In this document: piece after piece, positions 56,516-64,000 of the stretch | Position numbering within the stretch: the stretch's first letter is position 1 | Layout of the letters: the number at the start of each line of letters is the position of its first letter | DNA from: Azospirillaceae bacterium | GTDB taxonomy: Bacteria > Pseudomonadota > Alphaproteobacteria > Azospirillales > Azospirillaceae | DNA: 64,000 nt | NCBI GenBank assembly: GCA_028283825.1 | Contig: JAPWJW010000005.1 | Coordinates: 496,001 to 560,000 of the forward strand | Direction: 5' to 3' | Position numbers and translations under genes: made by a program | Notes under the pieces: generated by a model | Told to the model about the DNA's origin: nothing | Seen by the model: only the letters and a program-made list of their open reading frames with translations | The model's database searches: none

Positions 56516-59500
56516 ACGCCATCGTCGCCCAACCCTTCATCTCCGCCATCGCCACCCCCTTCCGCGCCCGCTGGGCTTGGTCCCTGATCTGGGCCGTCGG
56601 TTTCGCGCTGGTCATCTGGTTCTTCGGCGCCCTGGTGTCGGTCGGGACCCACCGGCCGCTGGAGGCCGACGTGGTGCGGCTGGTCGCGTGCTGCGCCGTG
56701 TTCGCCACCTGGGCCGCCTTCAACCTGCAGGTCAACCTGAAGGCGCGCCAGACCGACCGCCGCATGGTCCACGACCTGACCGATCCCAGCGAGGAGGAGA
56801 AGCGCCGCGGGTCCGACGCCGCCTCGGCCGAGGAATTGCGCCTGCTGCGCGACCGCTTGCAGGAAGCGCTGAACCAGCTGCGCAAGAAGGCTGGACGCAA
56901 GGGCATGGGCCGCGGCTACCTGTACCAGCTGCCCTGGTACATCATGGTGGGCCCGCCGGGCTCGGGCAAAACCTCGGCATTGCTGACCTCCGGCCTGAAC
57001 TTCCCGCTGTCCACCACCATCGGCCGCGACCCCTTGAAGGGCATCGGCGGCACCCGCAACTGCGACTGGTGGTTCACGGATGAGGCCATCCTGCTGGACA
57101 CGGCCGGCCGCTACACCACCCAGGACAGCGATCCGCACCACGACCAGGCCGCCTGGCTGGGTTTCCTGGACCTGCTGAAAAGCTATCGCCCGCGCCAGCC
57201 GGTGAACGGCGCCATCGTGGTGATGAGCCTGGCCGACCTGATGGCCCCCGACCCGACGGAGCGCCTGAACCACGCCCGCGCCATCCGCCAGCGCCTGAAT
57301 GAGCTGTACGATCGCTTCGGCATCCGTTTCCCGGTCTACATGCTGTTCACCAAGGTCGACCTGGTGCCGGGCTTCGTCGAGTTCTTCGACGGCCTGGGCA
57401 AGACGGAGCGCGAGCAGGTCTGGGGCATGACCTATCCGTTGGACAACGGCGCGCCGGAAAGCAACGGCGTGGTCGACCAGTTCCCCAACCAGCTGGAAGG
57501 CCTGGTCGTCCGCCTGAACGAACAGTTGCTGGAACGTGTGCAGCAGGAGGCCGACATCGAGCGGCGCGGCCTGGTGTTCAACTTCCCCAACCAGGTGGCC
57601 AGCCTCAGCGACGCGCTGATGGAGATCCTGAACGAGATCTTCCGATCCAGCTATTACGAGACGCGGCCCCTGCTGCGCGGCAGCTACTTCACCAGCAGCG
57701 TCCAGGTGGGCATGCCCATCGACCGGACCATGGCCACCATCGCCGCCACCTTCGGGCTGGACCCGGTGCGCCCGTCCGTCAACAACCGCCAGGGCCGCAG
57801 CTACTTCCTGACCCGCCTGTTCCGCGAGGTGATCTTCGCGGAGGCCGCGGTGGTCAGCCTGAACCCCAAGGTGGAACAGCGCCGCCGCCGCATGCGCATC
57901 GCCACATACGCCCTGTCGGCTGTGGTGCTGGCCGTGCTGGCCTACGCCTGGAGCACGGGGTATGAGGCCAACAAGCGCCAGGTGGCCCTGATCGACGACG
58001 GCCTGGCCGCCTATGACAAGGCGGCGGCCGGCATCCCCAGCTACGACGTCACGGACGAGGATCTGCCCCGGGTCGTGAAGCCGCTGAACATCCTGCGCAA
58101 CTTGCCCACGGGGTTGGAGAACAACGAGGGCGTGGCCAGCCACTGGCTGACCTTCGGCCTGTACCAGGGCGACAAGCTGAAGTCGGTGCACGCGGCCGTC
58201 TATAACCGCGCGCTGAACGGCCTGATGCTGCCCCGCCTGCTGGTCCATCTGCAGAACCAGATGCGCGCCCACGCCGATGACGACGATTTCGTGGCCGGCG
58301 CCCTGAAGATCTACCTGATGCTGGGCAGCCGGGGGCCGCTGGATGCCGCCGCCGTGCGCCAGTGGATGCAGGCCGAGTGGGCCGCCACCTGGCCCGGTGA
58401 CACCAACAAGCCGCTGCGCGACGACCTGGCCCGTCACCTGGACGCCCTGCTGGGCGGCAACCTGACGCCCATCCCGCTGGACGCCACCCTGATCGCCCAG
58501 TCGCGCCAGAGCCTGGAGAAGCTGTCGCCGGCGGAACGGGTCTACGCCATGGCGCGCCAGCATGAGGGCGTCAGCCAGCTGCCGCAGTGGCGCCCCATCG
58601 ACCATGCCGGCGCCACCGCCGACAACATCTTCACCCGCGCCTCGGGCAAGCCGCTGACCGAGGGCATCCCCGGTGTCTACACGCCCGATGGCTTCAAGGC
58701 CTTCCAGGCGGCCCTGACCTCGGTGATCGCCGAGGTGCAGGGGCAGAGCTGGGTGATGGGCGACAACAGGAACGCCGCCAACGCCAATCAGGCCGCCCAG
58801 GCCGATGACCTGCGCAACCGGGTGATGCAGCTGTACTACGCCGACTATATCCAGCAGTGGGACGGCATGCTGGGCGACCTGCGCATCATCCCGCTGGGTG
58901 ACATGCAGCAGACCATCGCCGTGCTGAACCTGCTGTCCAGTCCCGACATGCCGCTGCTGAAGCTGCTGCGCGACGTGGCGGCGCAGACCCAGATCGTGCC
59001 GCTGCCCAAGCCGGGAACCACGCCTGCGGCCGTGCCCACGCCGGATGCCCCGGCCGGTGCGGTGGCGGTGTCGCAGCACTTCCAGGCCCTGCAGGACTTC
59101 GTCACCTCCGCCAACGGCGCGCCGGCCCGGGTGGAGGATCTGATCCGCCTGCTGGGCGAGGCGTACCAGGAGCTTAGCAACGTCGCCAGCGGTCCCGGCA
59201 ACGGCCGCCTGGCCATGTACACCCGCACCTCGCACGGGGCGGGCGGCGGTCCGGTGCAGCAGCTGGCCAGCCAGGCGCCGCAACTGCCGCGCCCGGTGTC
59301 CGGCTGGGTCGCCACCATCACCGGCAGCGTGTCGGAACAGTCGGTCGGCGGCGCCCGCGCCCAGCTGACCAACATGTGGGGGGCGGAGATCGGCGGGTTC
59401 TGCACTCGCGCCGTCACCGGCCGCTATCCCTTCGCCAAGGACGGCACCAAGGAAATCTCCGTCGGTGACTTCACCCGGCTGTTCGCCCCCAACGGCATGC

Positions 59501-60057
59501 TGGACGCCTTCTTCAACAACCACCTGAAGACCCTGGTCGACATCTCGGGCAACAAGTGGCGGTGGAGCAAGGTGGGCGACACCGGCATGGGCATCCCGGA
59601 CGGCGTGCTCGCCTCCTTCCAGAACGCGGCGCAAATCCGCGACGCCTTCTTCCCCGATGGCGGCCAGACCCCGCGCGTGGCCTTGCAGGTGACGCCGGTG
59701 ACCCTGGACCCGAAGAGCACCGGCGTGCTGTTCGCCAGCGGCGGCCAGCAGATCGAATACCAGCACGGGCCGCAGTGGCCGGCCAGCCTGCAATGGCCGG
59801 ACAACGACCCCAACGGCGTCAGCCGCGTGGTGTTCGAGGTGACCGACGGCATGCCGCAAAGCCTGATGAAAACCGGCCCCTGGTCGCTGTTCCACCTGGT
59901 CGACCAGGGCACGGTGACGGCGCTGGGCAGTGACAACCTGCGTGTCAACTTCACCTCCGGTGCCCACAACGCGGGCTTCGAGATGAAGTCCAGCACCTCG
60001 CTTAACCCCTTCATCCTCCGCGAACTGAGGGCGTTCCGTTGTCCAGTGTCCTTCTAA
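56512..60057 (+). CDS. tssM: T6SS inner-membrane protein TssM (IcmF)
   Basis: A 1,181-residue IcmF/TssM. Two N-terminal membrane helices (WSLIWAVGFALVIWFFGALV; VACCAVFATWAAFNLQV) and a third near residue 460-482 (YALSAVVLAVLAYAW). Cytoplasmic NTPase-like domain with Walker A GPPGSGKTSALL near residue 146 and Walker B-type LLDTAGRYTTQDSD. The large periplasmic part ends in the TssJ-binding beta domain. The start overlaps tssL by 4 bp (ATGA). Full length and motifs suggest a functional protein. Confidence 0.97.
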   Translation: MNAIVAQPFISAIATPFRARWAWSLIWAVGFALVIWFFGALVSVGTHRPLEADVVRLVACCAVFATWAAFNLQVNLKARQTDRRMVHDLTDPSEEEKRRGSDAASAEELRLLRDRLQEALNQLRKKAGRKGMGRGYLYQLPWYIMVGPPGSGKTSALLTSGLNFPLSTTIGRDPLKGIGGTRNCDWWFTDEAILLDTAGRYTTQDSDPHHDQAAWLGFLDLLKSYRPRQPVNGAIVVMSLADLMAPDPTERLNHARAIRQRLNELYDRFGIRFPVYMLFTKVDLVPGFVEFFDGLGKTEREQVWGMTYPLDNGAPESNGVVDQFPNQLEGLVVRLNEQLLERVQQEADIERRGLVFNFPNQVASLSDALMEILNEIFRSSYYETRPLLRGSYFTSSVQVGMPIDRTMATIAATFGLDPVRPSVNNRQGRSYFLTRLFREVIFAEAAVVSLNPKVEQRRRRMRIATYALSAVVLAVLAYAWSTGYEANKRQVALIDDGLAAYDKAAAGIPSYDVTDEDLPRVVKPLNILRNLPTGLENNEGVASHWLTFGLYQGDKLKSVHAAVYNRALNGLMLPRLLVHLQNQMRAHADDDDFVAGALKIYLMLGSRGPLDAAAVRQWMQAEWAATWPGDTNKPLRDDLARHLDALLGGNLTPIPLDATLIAQSRQSLEKLSPAERVYAMARQHEGVSQLPQWRPIDHAGATADNIFTRASGKPLTEGIPGVYTPDGFKAFQAALTSVIAEVQGQSWVMGDNRNAANANQAAQADDLRNRVMQLYYADYIQQWDGMLGDLRIIPLGDMQQTIAVLNLLSSPDMPLLKLLRDVAAQTQIVPLPKPGTTPAAVPTPDAPAGAVAVSQHFQALQDFVTSANGAPARVEDLIRLLGEAYQELSNVASGPGNGRLAMYTRTSHGAGGGPVQQLASQAPQLPRPVSGWVATITGSVSEQSVGGARAQLTNMWGAEIGGFCTRAVTGRYPFAKDGTKEISVGDFTRLFAPNGMLDAFFNNHLKTLVDISGNKWRWSKVGDTGMGIPDGVLASFQNAAQIRDAFFPDGGQTPRVALQVTPVTLDPKSTGVLFASGGQQIEYQHGPQWPASLQWPDNDPNGVSRVVFEVTDGMPQSLMKTGPWSLFHLVDQGTVTALGSDNLRVNFTSGAHNAGFEMKSSTSLNPFILRELRAFRCPVSF

Positions 60058-61643
60058 ACACCGCCGCCGTCGCCGCCGTCTCAACCCGGGAGCCTGGCTT
60101 CTTCGGCAAGATCCCGGCCAGGGGCGACTTCGTCTCGCGCCGTCTGGACCCGTCGGTCGTGCGTCCGCTGGACGAATGGCTGCAGGCCTCGCTGGCCACC
60201 AGCCAGCGGCAGATGGGCGAGGGGTGGCTGCCCAGCTACCTGGACACGCCGGTCTGGCGTTTCGTCCTGGGGCCGGGGGTCTGTGGCGACACCACCATCG
60301 CCGGGGTGCTGATGCCCAGCGTCGACCGGGTGGGGCGCTACTTCCCCCTGGTGCTGGCCGTCCCGCTGCCAGGGTGCATGGCACCCACCCGCCTGATCGA
60401 AAGCGGCCGGGCGTGGTTCGACAAGGTCGAGGATCTGGCCCTGACCTCGCTGGACGACAGCTTCGACTTTGACGGCTTCGACGCCGCCGCCCGCAATCTG
60501 GGCCTGCCGCCCTATGACACCACGCGCGGGCCGGCCGAAAGCAACGCCTTCCGCGTGGGGCTCAACAGCGGCACGCTGAACGGGGCGGTGAACGGCCAGG
60601 CGCCCATGGCCGCCGCCTATGGCCAGTTGCTGGACCAGGTGCTGATCGGCTTCAACAACAGCTTCAGCCTGTGGTGGACCTCGGGCTCGGACAAGGTCGC
60701 CTCATCCCTGCTGATCTCCCCCGGCCTGCCGGCGCCGCAGAACTACGCGGCCTTCATGGACGGCCGCTGGGAACGCTGGGGCTGGGAACGGCCGGCCGAC
60801 ACCTCGCTGCACCTGGCGGATGAGGATCTGCCCATCCTGCTGCTGCGGCCGGTGGTGGAACTGCCGGGCCATGGCCGCACCCATGCCGGCACCCGCCGTA
60901 CCATCAACCAGGACGCCCTGCTGCTGCGCCCCGATCTGGGCCTGTGGTGCGTGGCCGACGGGCTGGGCGGCCATTCGGCGGGCGAGGTCGCCAGCGCGCT
61001 GACGGTCAAGTCGCTGTCCAGCGTGCTGCCGCCCCTGTCCTACGGGGGTTTCGTGGAAGAGGTGCGCGAGGCGCTGCTGGACGCCAACGACATGCTGCGC
61101 GACCAGGCGGCCTTGCTGGGCGACCAGGCGCTGATCGCGTCCACCGCCGTGGTGCTGCTGATCTACGCCAACCGCTTCAACTGCCTGTGGGTGGGCGACA
61201 GCCGCATCTACCTGCTGCGCGACGGCCATCTGCGCCAGCTGACGGCGGACCACGTCGCCGCCGGCATCAACAACCAGCAGCGCGCCACCATGCTGGTCAC
61301 CCGCGCCGTCGGGGCCGCCGACACGCTGGAGATCGACATGGTCCAGGACGTGGTGCAGGCGGGCGACCGTTTCCTGCTGTGCAGCGACGGCGTCACCAAG
61401 GTGCTGGACGATCCGGAGATCGCGGCCCTGCTGAAAGGTATGCCCCCGCGTGAGGCGGTGGACGCCCTGATCGAGAACATCCTGGTCAGTGGTGCTCCCG
61501 ACAATCTGACCGCCATCGTGGTCGATGTGCCCAGCGTGGCCCAGTCGACTGCCCCGACCGCGCCATACGTTCCGCCGGTGGCGGCGCCGCAGGCCGGCGC
61601 GCCGGTGCTGATTGAGGATGTGCCGCCGGGGGGTGCCGAATGA
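60039..61643 (+). CDS. TagF-PppA fusion: T6SS repressor domain joined to PP2C phosphatase
   Basis: A 534-residue two-domain protein. Residues 18 to about 260 are TagF (DUF2094), beginning EPGFFGKIPARGDFVSRRLD, with VDRVGRYFPLVLAVPLPG; from about 276 a PP2C phosphatase follows (AGTRRTINQDALL, VADGLGGHSAGE, VGDSRIYLLRDG, LLCSDGVTKVLDD, GAPDNLTAIVVDV), which keeps the metal-binding Asp residues. Separate in Pseudomonas, TagF and PppA both turn the T6SS off, so the fusion is coherent. The only possible start before the conserved TagF residues is TTG at 60039, giving a 19-bp overlap with tssM. The C-terminus is a Pro/Ala tail. Confidence 0.92.
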   Translation: MSSVLLNTAAVAAVSTREPGFFGKIPARGDFVSRRLDPSVVRPLDEWLQASLATSQRQMGEGWLPSYLDTPVWRFVLGPGVCGDTTIAGVLMPSVDRVGRYFPLVLAVPLPGCMAPTRLIESGRAWFDKVEDLALTSLDDSFDFDGFDAAARNLGLPPYDTTRGPAESNAFRVGLNSGTLNGAVNGQAPMAAAYGQLLDQVLIGFNNSFSLWWTSGSDKVASSLLISPGLPAPQNYAAFMDGRWERWGWERPADTSLHLADEDLPILLLRPVVELPGHGRTHAGTRRTINQDALLLRPDLGLWCVADGLGGHSAGEVASALTVKSLSSVLPPLSYGGFVEEVREALLDANDMLRDQAALLGDQALIASTAVVLLIYANRFNCLWVGDSRIYLLRDGHLRQLTADHVAAGINNQQRATMLVTRAVGAADTLEIDMVQDVVQAGDRFLLCSDGVTKVLDDPEIAALLKGMPPREAVDALIENILVSGAPDNLTAIVVDVPSVAQSTAPTAPYVPPVAAPQAGAPVLIEDVPPGGAE

Positions 61644-62941
61644 GCCAGGCCGTCTTGACCCCCACCGCCTCCACTGTTCCGCCGCCGCCAGAGTTGGGGC
61701 AGGAGGCGCCCTTGCAGCCGGACGAGATGACCTCGCTGCTCATGAGTCCGCAGACGCCGGATGAGCTGACGCGCTTCGCCCCGGCCGAACTGACCGAGCT
61801 GATGCTGTCGGCCGAGGAAGAGGCGTTGCCCGAGGTGGCCCCGGCCCCGGCCCTGCCGAAGGTGCCGACCCGTGACGTGGTCGAAACCCAGATGGCCGGC
61901 CTGATCGCCAACGTCCTGGCGGAGGCGCGCCGCGCCGGCCTGGACGAGGTCGGGTCCATGGACCTGCTGGGCAACGCCCGTGGCATGCTGGATCGCTATA
62001 TCCAGTCGGCCCAGCGCCCGTGGGAGGATGAGCCGGAGGCGCCCAAGGCCAACCCCACCGCGTCCTCGGTGGTGCCGGGCGCCACCTTGCTGAACACCTT
62101 CGTCGTGCGCACCCTGCTGGCCCGTGGCGGCATGGGGGAGATCTACCGGGTCCGCCATCGCGACCTGAAGACCGACCACGCGGTCAAGGTCATCATCCCC
62201 GAATATCGCGACGACGCGAAGATCGTGAGCCTGTTCCATGAGGAAGGCCGCCTGTTGCAACGGGTGCGCCATGACGCCGTGGTCAGCTGCGGCGGCCTGT
62301 TCCGCGACGCCGACGGCCGGTCCATGCTGGTGCTGGAATATGTCGACGGGCCGTCGCTGTCCTATTTCCTGCGGCGTGGCCCCCTGGGCCTGACGGCGCT
62401 GGAGGCCTTGCTGCGCCGCCTGGGCGCCGGGCTGGCGGCCATCCACGCCGTCGGCCTGGTGCATCGCGACGTGTCGCCGGACAACATCCTGCTGCCGGGC
62501 GACAACCCGGCCGCCGCCAAGATCATCGATTTCGGCGTGGCACGGGAGATGCGCAACGGCGCCACGCCGCGCGATGGCCTGGACTTCGCCGGCAAGTTCT
62601 CCTTCGCCTCGCCGGAACAGTTGGGCATGCACGGCGGCGCCATCGGCGTGGCGTCCGACATCTACAGCCTGGGCCTGGTCATCCTCGCCGCCGCGCGGGG
62701 GGAAAAGCTGCCCATGGGCCAGACGGTGGAGGAGGCGACGGCGGCCCGCCGGCACGTGCCGGCGCTGGACGCCGTGCCCGACCGCCTGCGCGGCCTGGTG
62801 CAGGCCATGCTGCAACCCGACCCGAAGCGCCGCCCGGCCGACCTGGCCCAGTTGCTGCGCGCCCTGGACACCGCCAGCGCCCCCGCCCGCAAGGGTGGAT
62901 TCATGGGCTGGCTGCGTCCCATCCTGGGAAAGGGGGCGTGA
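61640..62941 (+). CDS. ppkA: T6SS-associated Ser/Thr protein kinase PpkA
   Basis: A 433-residue Hanks-type kinase. After a low-complexity N-terminal region of about 145 residues, the kinase domain has the Gly loop ARGGMGEIYRVRH, Lys in DHAVKVI, the catalytic loop VHRDVSPDNILL and DFG in IIDFGVAREM. SPEQLG follows in the activation segment. It lacks the membrane helix and von Willebrand domain of the Pseudomonas PpkA. It overlaps the phosphatase gene by 4 bp, forming a kinase/phosphatase switch that probably acts on TagH. Confidence 0.94.
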   Translation: MSQAVLTPTASTVPPPPELGQEAPLQPDEMTSLLMSPQTPDELTRFAPAELTELMLSAEEEALPEVAPAPALPKVPTRDVVETQMAGLIANVLAEARRAGLDEVGSMDLLGNARGMLDRYIQSAQRPWEDEPEAPKANPTASSVVPGATLLNTFVVRTLLARGGMGEIYRVRHRDLKTDHAVKVIIPEYRDDAKIVSLFHEEGRLLQRVRHDAVVSCGGLFRDADGRSMLVLEYVDGPSLSYFLRRGPLGLTALEALLRRLGAGLAAIHAVGLVHRDVSPDNILLPGDNPAAAKIIDFGVAREMRNGATPRDGLDFAGKFSFASPEQLGMHGGAIGVASDIYSLGLVILAAARGEKLPMGQTVEEATAARRHVPALDAVPDRLRGLVQAMLQPDPKRRPADLAQLLRALDTASAPARKGGFMGWLRPILGKGA

Positions 62942-64000
62942 TGGATACCGTGACCGTGGCGCCTGCCGCCACCTCCATCCTGGATCTGGACGCGCTGCTG
63001 GCGCCGCTGCCGGGCGATGCTCCCTGCGGGCTGGATCTGCGCGAGCATGCCGGCGGCGATGCCGTCTATTTCCAGCTGAAGGATTTGCGCGCCGCCGCCC
63101 GCGCCATCGAGCGGCGGGCGGATTCCGATGATGAGGCCCAGTCCTCGCTGGCGGAATGGCAGCGCATCCACCAGTTGGGCACGGTCGCCCTGCGCGACCG
63201 CACCAAGGATCTGGAAATCGCGGTGTGGATGACCGAGGCCGCCGTGCGCCTGGACGGCTTCGGCGGCCTGCGCGATGGCTTCCGCCTGATCGCCGGCCTG
63301 GTGGAGCGCTATTGGGACGGCGTCTTCCCCCAGCCGGATGAGGACGGCATCGCCGTGCGCCTGTCCCCCATCGGCGGCCTGAACGGCCATGGGGCGGAAG
63401 GCACCCTGATCCAGCCCATCCGCAAGGTGCCGCTGGTGCCGGAGGACGGCGACGCCGGCTTCGCCTATTGGCACTACGCCCTGGCGCAGCGGGCCAGCCA
63501 GACGCCGGACACCCGCAACCGCCCGGGCCGCAAGCCGCCGCCCACGCTGGACGAGTTGCGCCAGCGCGCGGCCCAGGCGCCGGTGGCCGCCAAGCGCCGC
63601 ACCCTGACCGAGGTGCGCGCCTGCCGCCAGGCCTTCCGCGACCTGGACCGGCTGTTGACGGAGCGCTGCGGCGGCGAGGCGCCGCCCACCTCCACCATCG
63701 CCAACATCCTGGAGGAGGTGGAGGATGCCGTCGTGTTCCTGACCGGCTTGGCCGAGGAGGAGGCGGCGCCGGCCGCCGAGGCCGCCGCCACTCCCAAGGC
63801 CGACGCTGCCGCCGAGGATCAGGGGCATGACGGCCCCCGCCGCCCGGCCAAGGGCATCACCAGCCGGGAAGAGGCGCTGAGCCTGCTGGATGAGATCGGA
63901 CAGTATTTCCGGCGGACGGAACCGCATTCGCCGCTGTCCTACACCATCGCGGACCTGGTCCGGCGCGGGCGCATGCCCTTGCCCGACCTGCTGGCGGAAC
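62941..64000 (+). CDS. tssA: T6SS protein TssA (3' end outside window)
   Basis: The frame starts at ATG 62941, sharing a base with the ppkA stop, and is open to the window end (about 353 residues visible). The N-terminal ImpA_N domain is clear: LLAPLPGDAPCGLDLREHAG, DLEIAVWMTEAAVRLDGFGG, GLVERYWDGVFPQPDEDG and RLSPIGGLNGHGAEGTL. After a hydrophilic linker, ISREEA-like residues and DEIGQYFRRTEPHSPLSYTI lead to the C-terminal part, which would normally be followed by sheath genes. TssA helps tail-tube and sheath assembly at the baseplate. Confidence 0.94.
   Translation, partial: MDTVTVAPAATSILDLDALLAPLPGDAPCGLDLREHAGGDAVYFQLKDLRAAARAIERRADSDDEAQSSLAEWQRIHQLGTVALRDRTKDLEIAVWMTEAAVRLDGFGGLRDGFRLIAGLVERYWDGVFPQPDEDGIAVRLSPIGGLNGHGAEGTLIQPIRKVPLVPEDGDAGFAYWHYALAQRASQTPDTRNRPGRKPPPTLDELRQRAAQAPVAAKRRTLTEVRACRQAFRDLDRLLTERCGGEAPPTSTIANILEEVEDAVVFLTGLAEEEAAPAAEAAATPKADAAAEDQGHDGPRRPAKGITSREEALSLLDEIGQYFRRTEPHSPLSYTIADLVRRGRMPLPDLLAE

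Noticed and set aside
56233-60384. Long - strand frame (about 1,380 codons) opposite tssM
   Set aside because: Shadow of the conserved tssM and neighbouring genes; Arg/His/Gln-rich composition, no family, no plausible start context.

Overview
The window reads as GC-rich chromosomal DNA of a Gram-negative bacterium, most likely an alphaproteobacterium of the Azospirillum/Nitrospirillum kind. This is inferred from the G/C-biased third codon positions, the gene families, the giant autotransporter and the style of the type VI secretion system (T6SS) cluster. No rRNA, tRNA or CRISPR array was seen.

Layout. (1) 1-6.6 kb, + strand: a glycan-degrading operon holding the 3' part of a GH3 glycosidase with a PA14 insert, a GH125 alpha-1,6-mannosidase, a GH92 alpha-mannosidase, a rhamnose/fucose mutarotase-like protein and an exported VOC-fold protein. 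Together these suggest trimming of branched alpha-mannosides in the periplasm. (2) 6.6-11.4 kb: a LysR regulator divergent from a cupin/aldo-keto reductase pair, then a Bcr/CflA-type efflux pump broken by a frameshift and a second aldo-keto reductase, with a strong hairpin terminator between these last two. (3) 11.5-32.3 kb, - strand: one gene of about 6,920 codons for a repetitive, glycine/threonine/asparagine-rich autotransporter adhesin ending in a classical beta-barrel. Its DNA carries tandem repeats with periods of 606 and 1221 bp. (4) 32.8-35.0 kb: flavin reductase, YcaQ-type DNA glycosylase and an unknown small gene. (5) 35.1-50.6 kb, - strand: a T6SS effector island. In transcription order it holds a VgrG with a C-terminal extension, a membrane protein, a second VgrG, a Ser/Ala-rich low-complexity protein, an EagR-type chaperone, a PAAR-Rhs toxin and its presumed immunity gene, then an array of displaced Rhs C-terminal tips with further presumed immunity genes, broken by an IS5-family element. 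(6) 50.6-51.6 kb: an AT-richer divergent control region with perfect palindromes and a free-standing terminator. (7) 51.6-64 kb, + strand: the T6SS structural and regulatory operon tagH-tssJ-tssK-tssL-tssM-tagF/pppA-ppkA-tssA, running off the window. Hcp, the sheath, most baseplate genes and ClpV are not seen and probably lie beyond 64 kb.

How it fits together. Regions 5-7 make one contact-dependent weapon. The + operon supplies the membrane complex (TssJLM), a baseplate part (TssK), TssA and a phosphorylation switch (PpkA kinase, PP2C phosphatase fused to TagF, FHA reader TagH). The - operon supplies the spike (VgrG, PAAR-Rhs), its chaperone, toxins and protection. The Rhs tip array looks like a reservoir for toxin switching. 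The giant adhesin could hold cells in contact, but that link is inference.

Caution: three genes (MFS pump, tagH, tssL) carry apparent single-base indels in short G/C runs or low-complexity DNA. They may be sequencing errors rather than real mutations.
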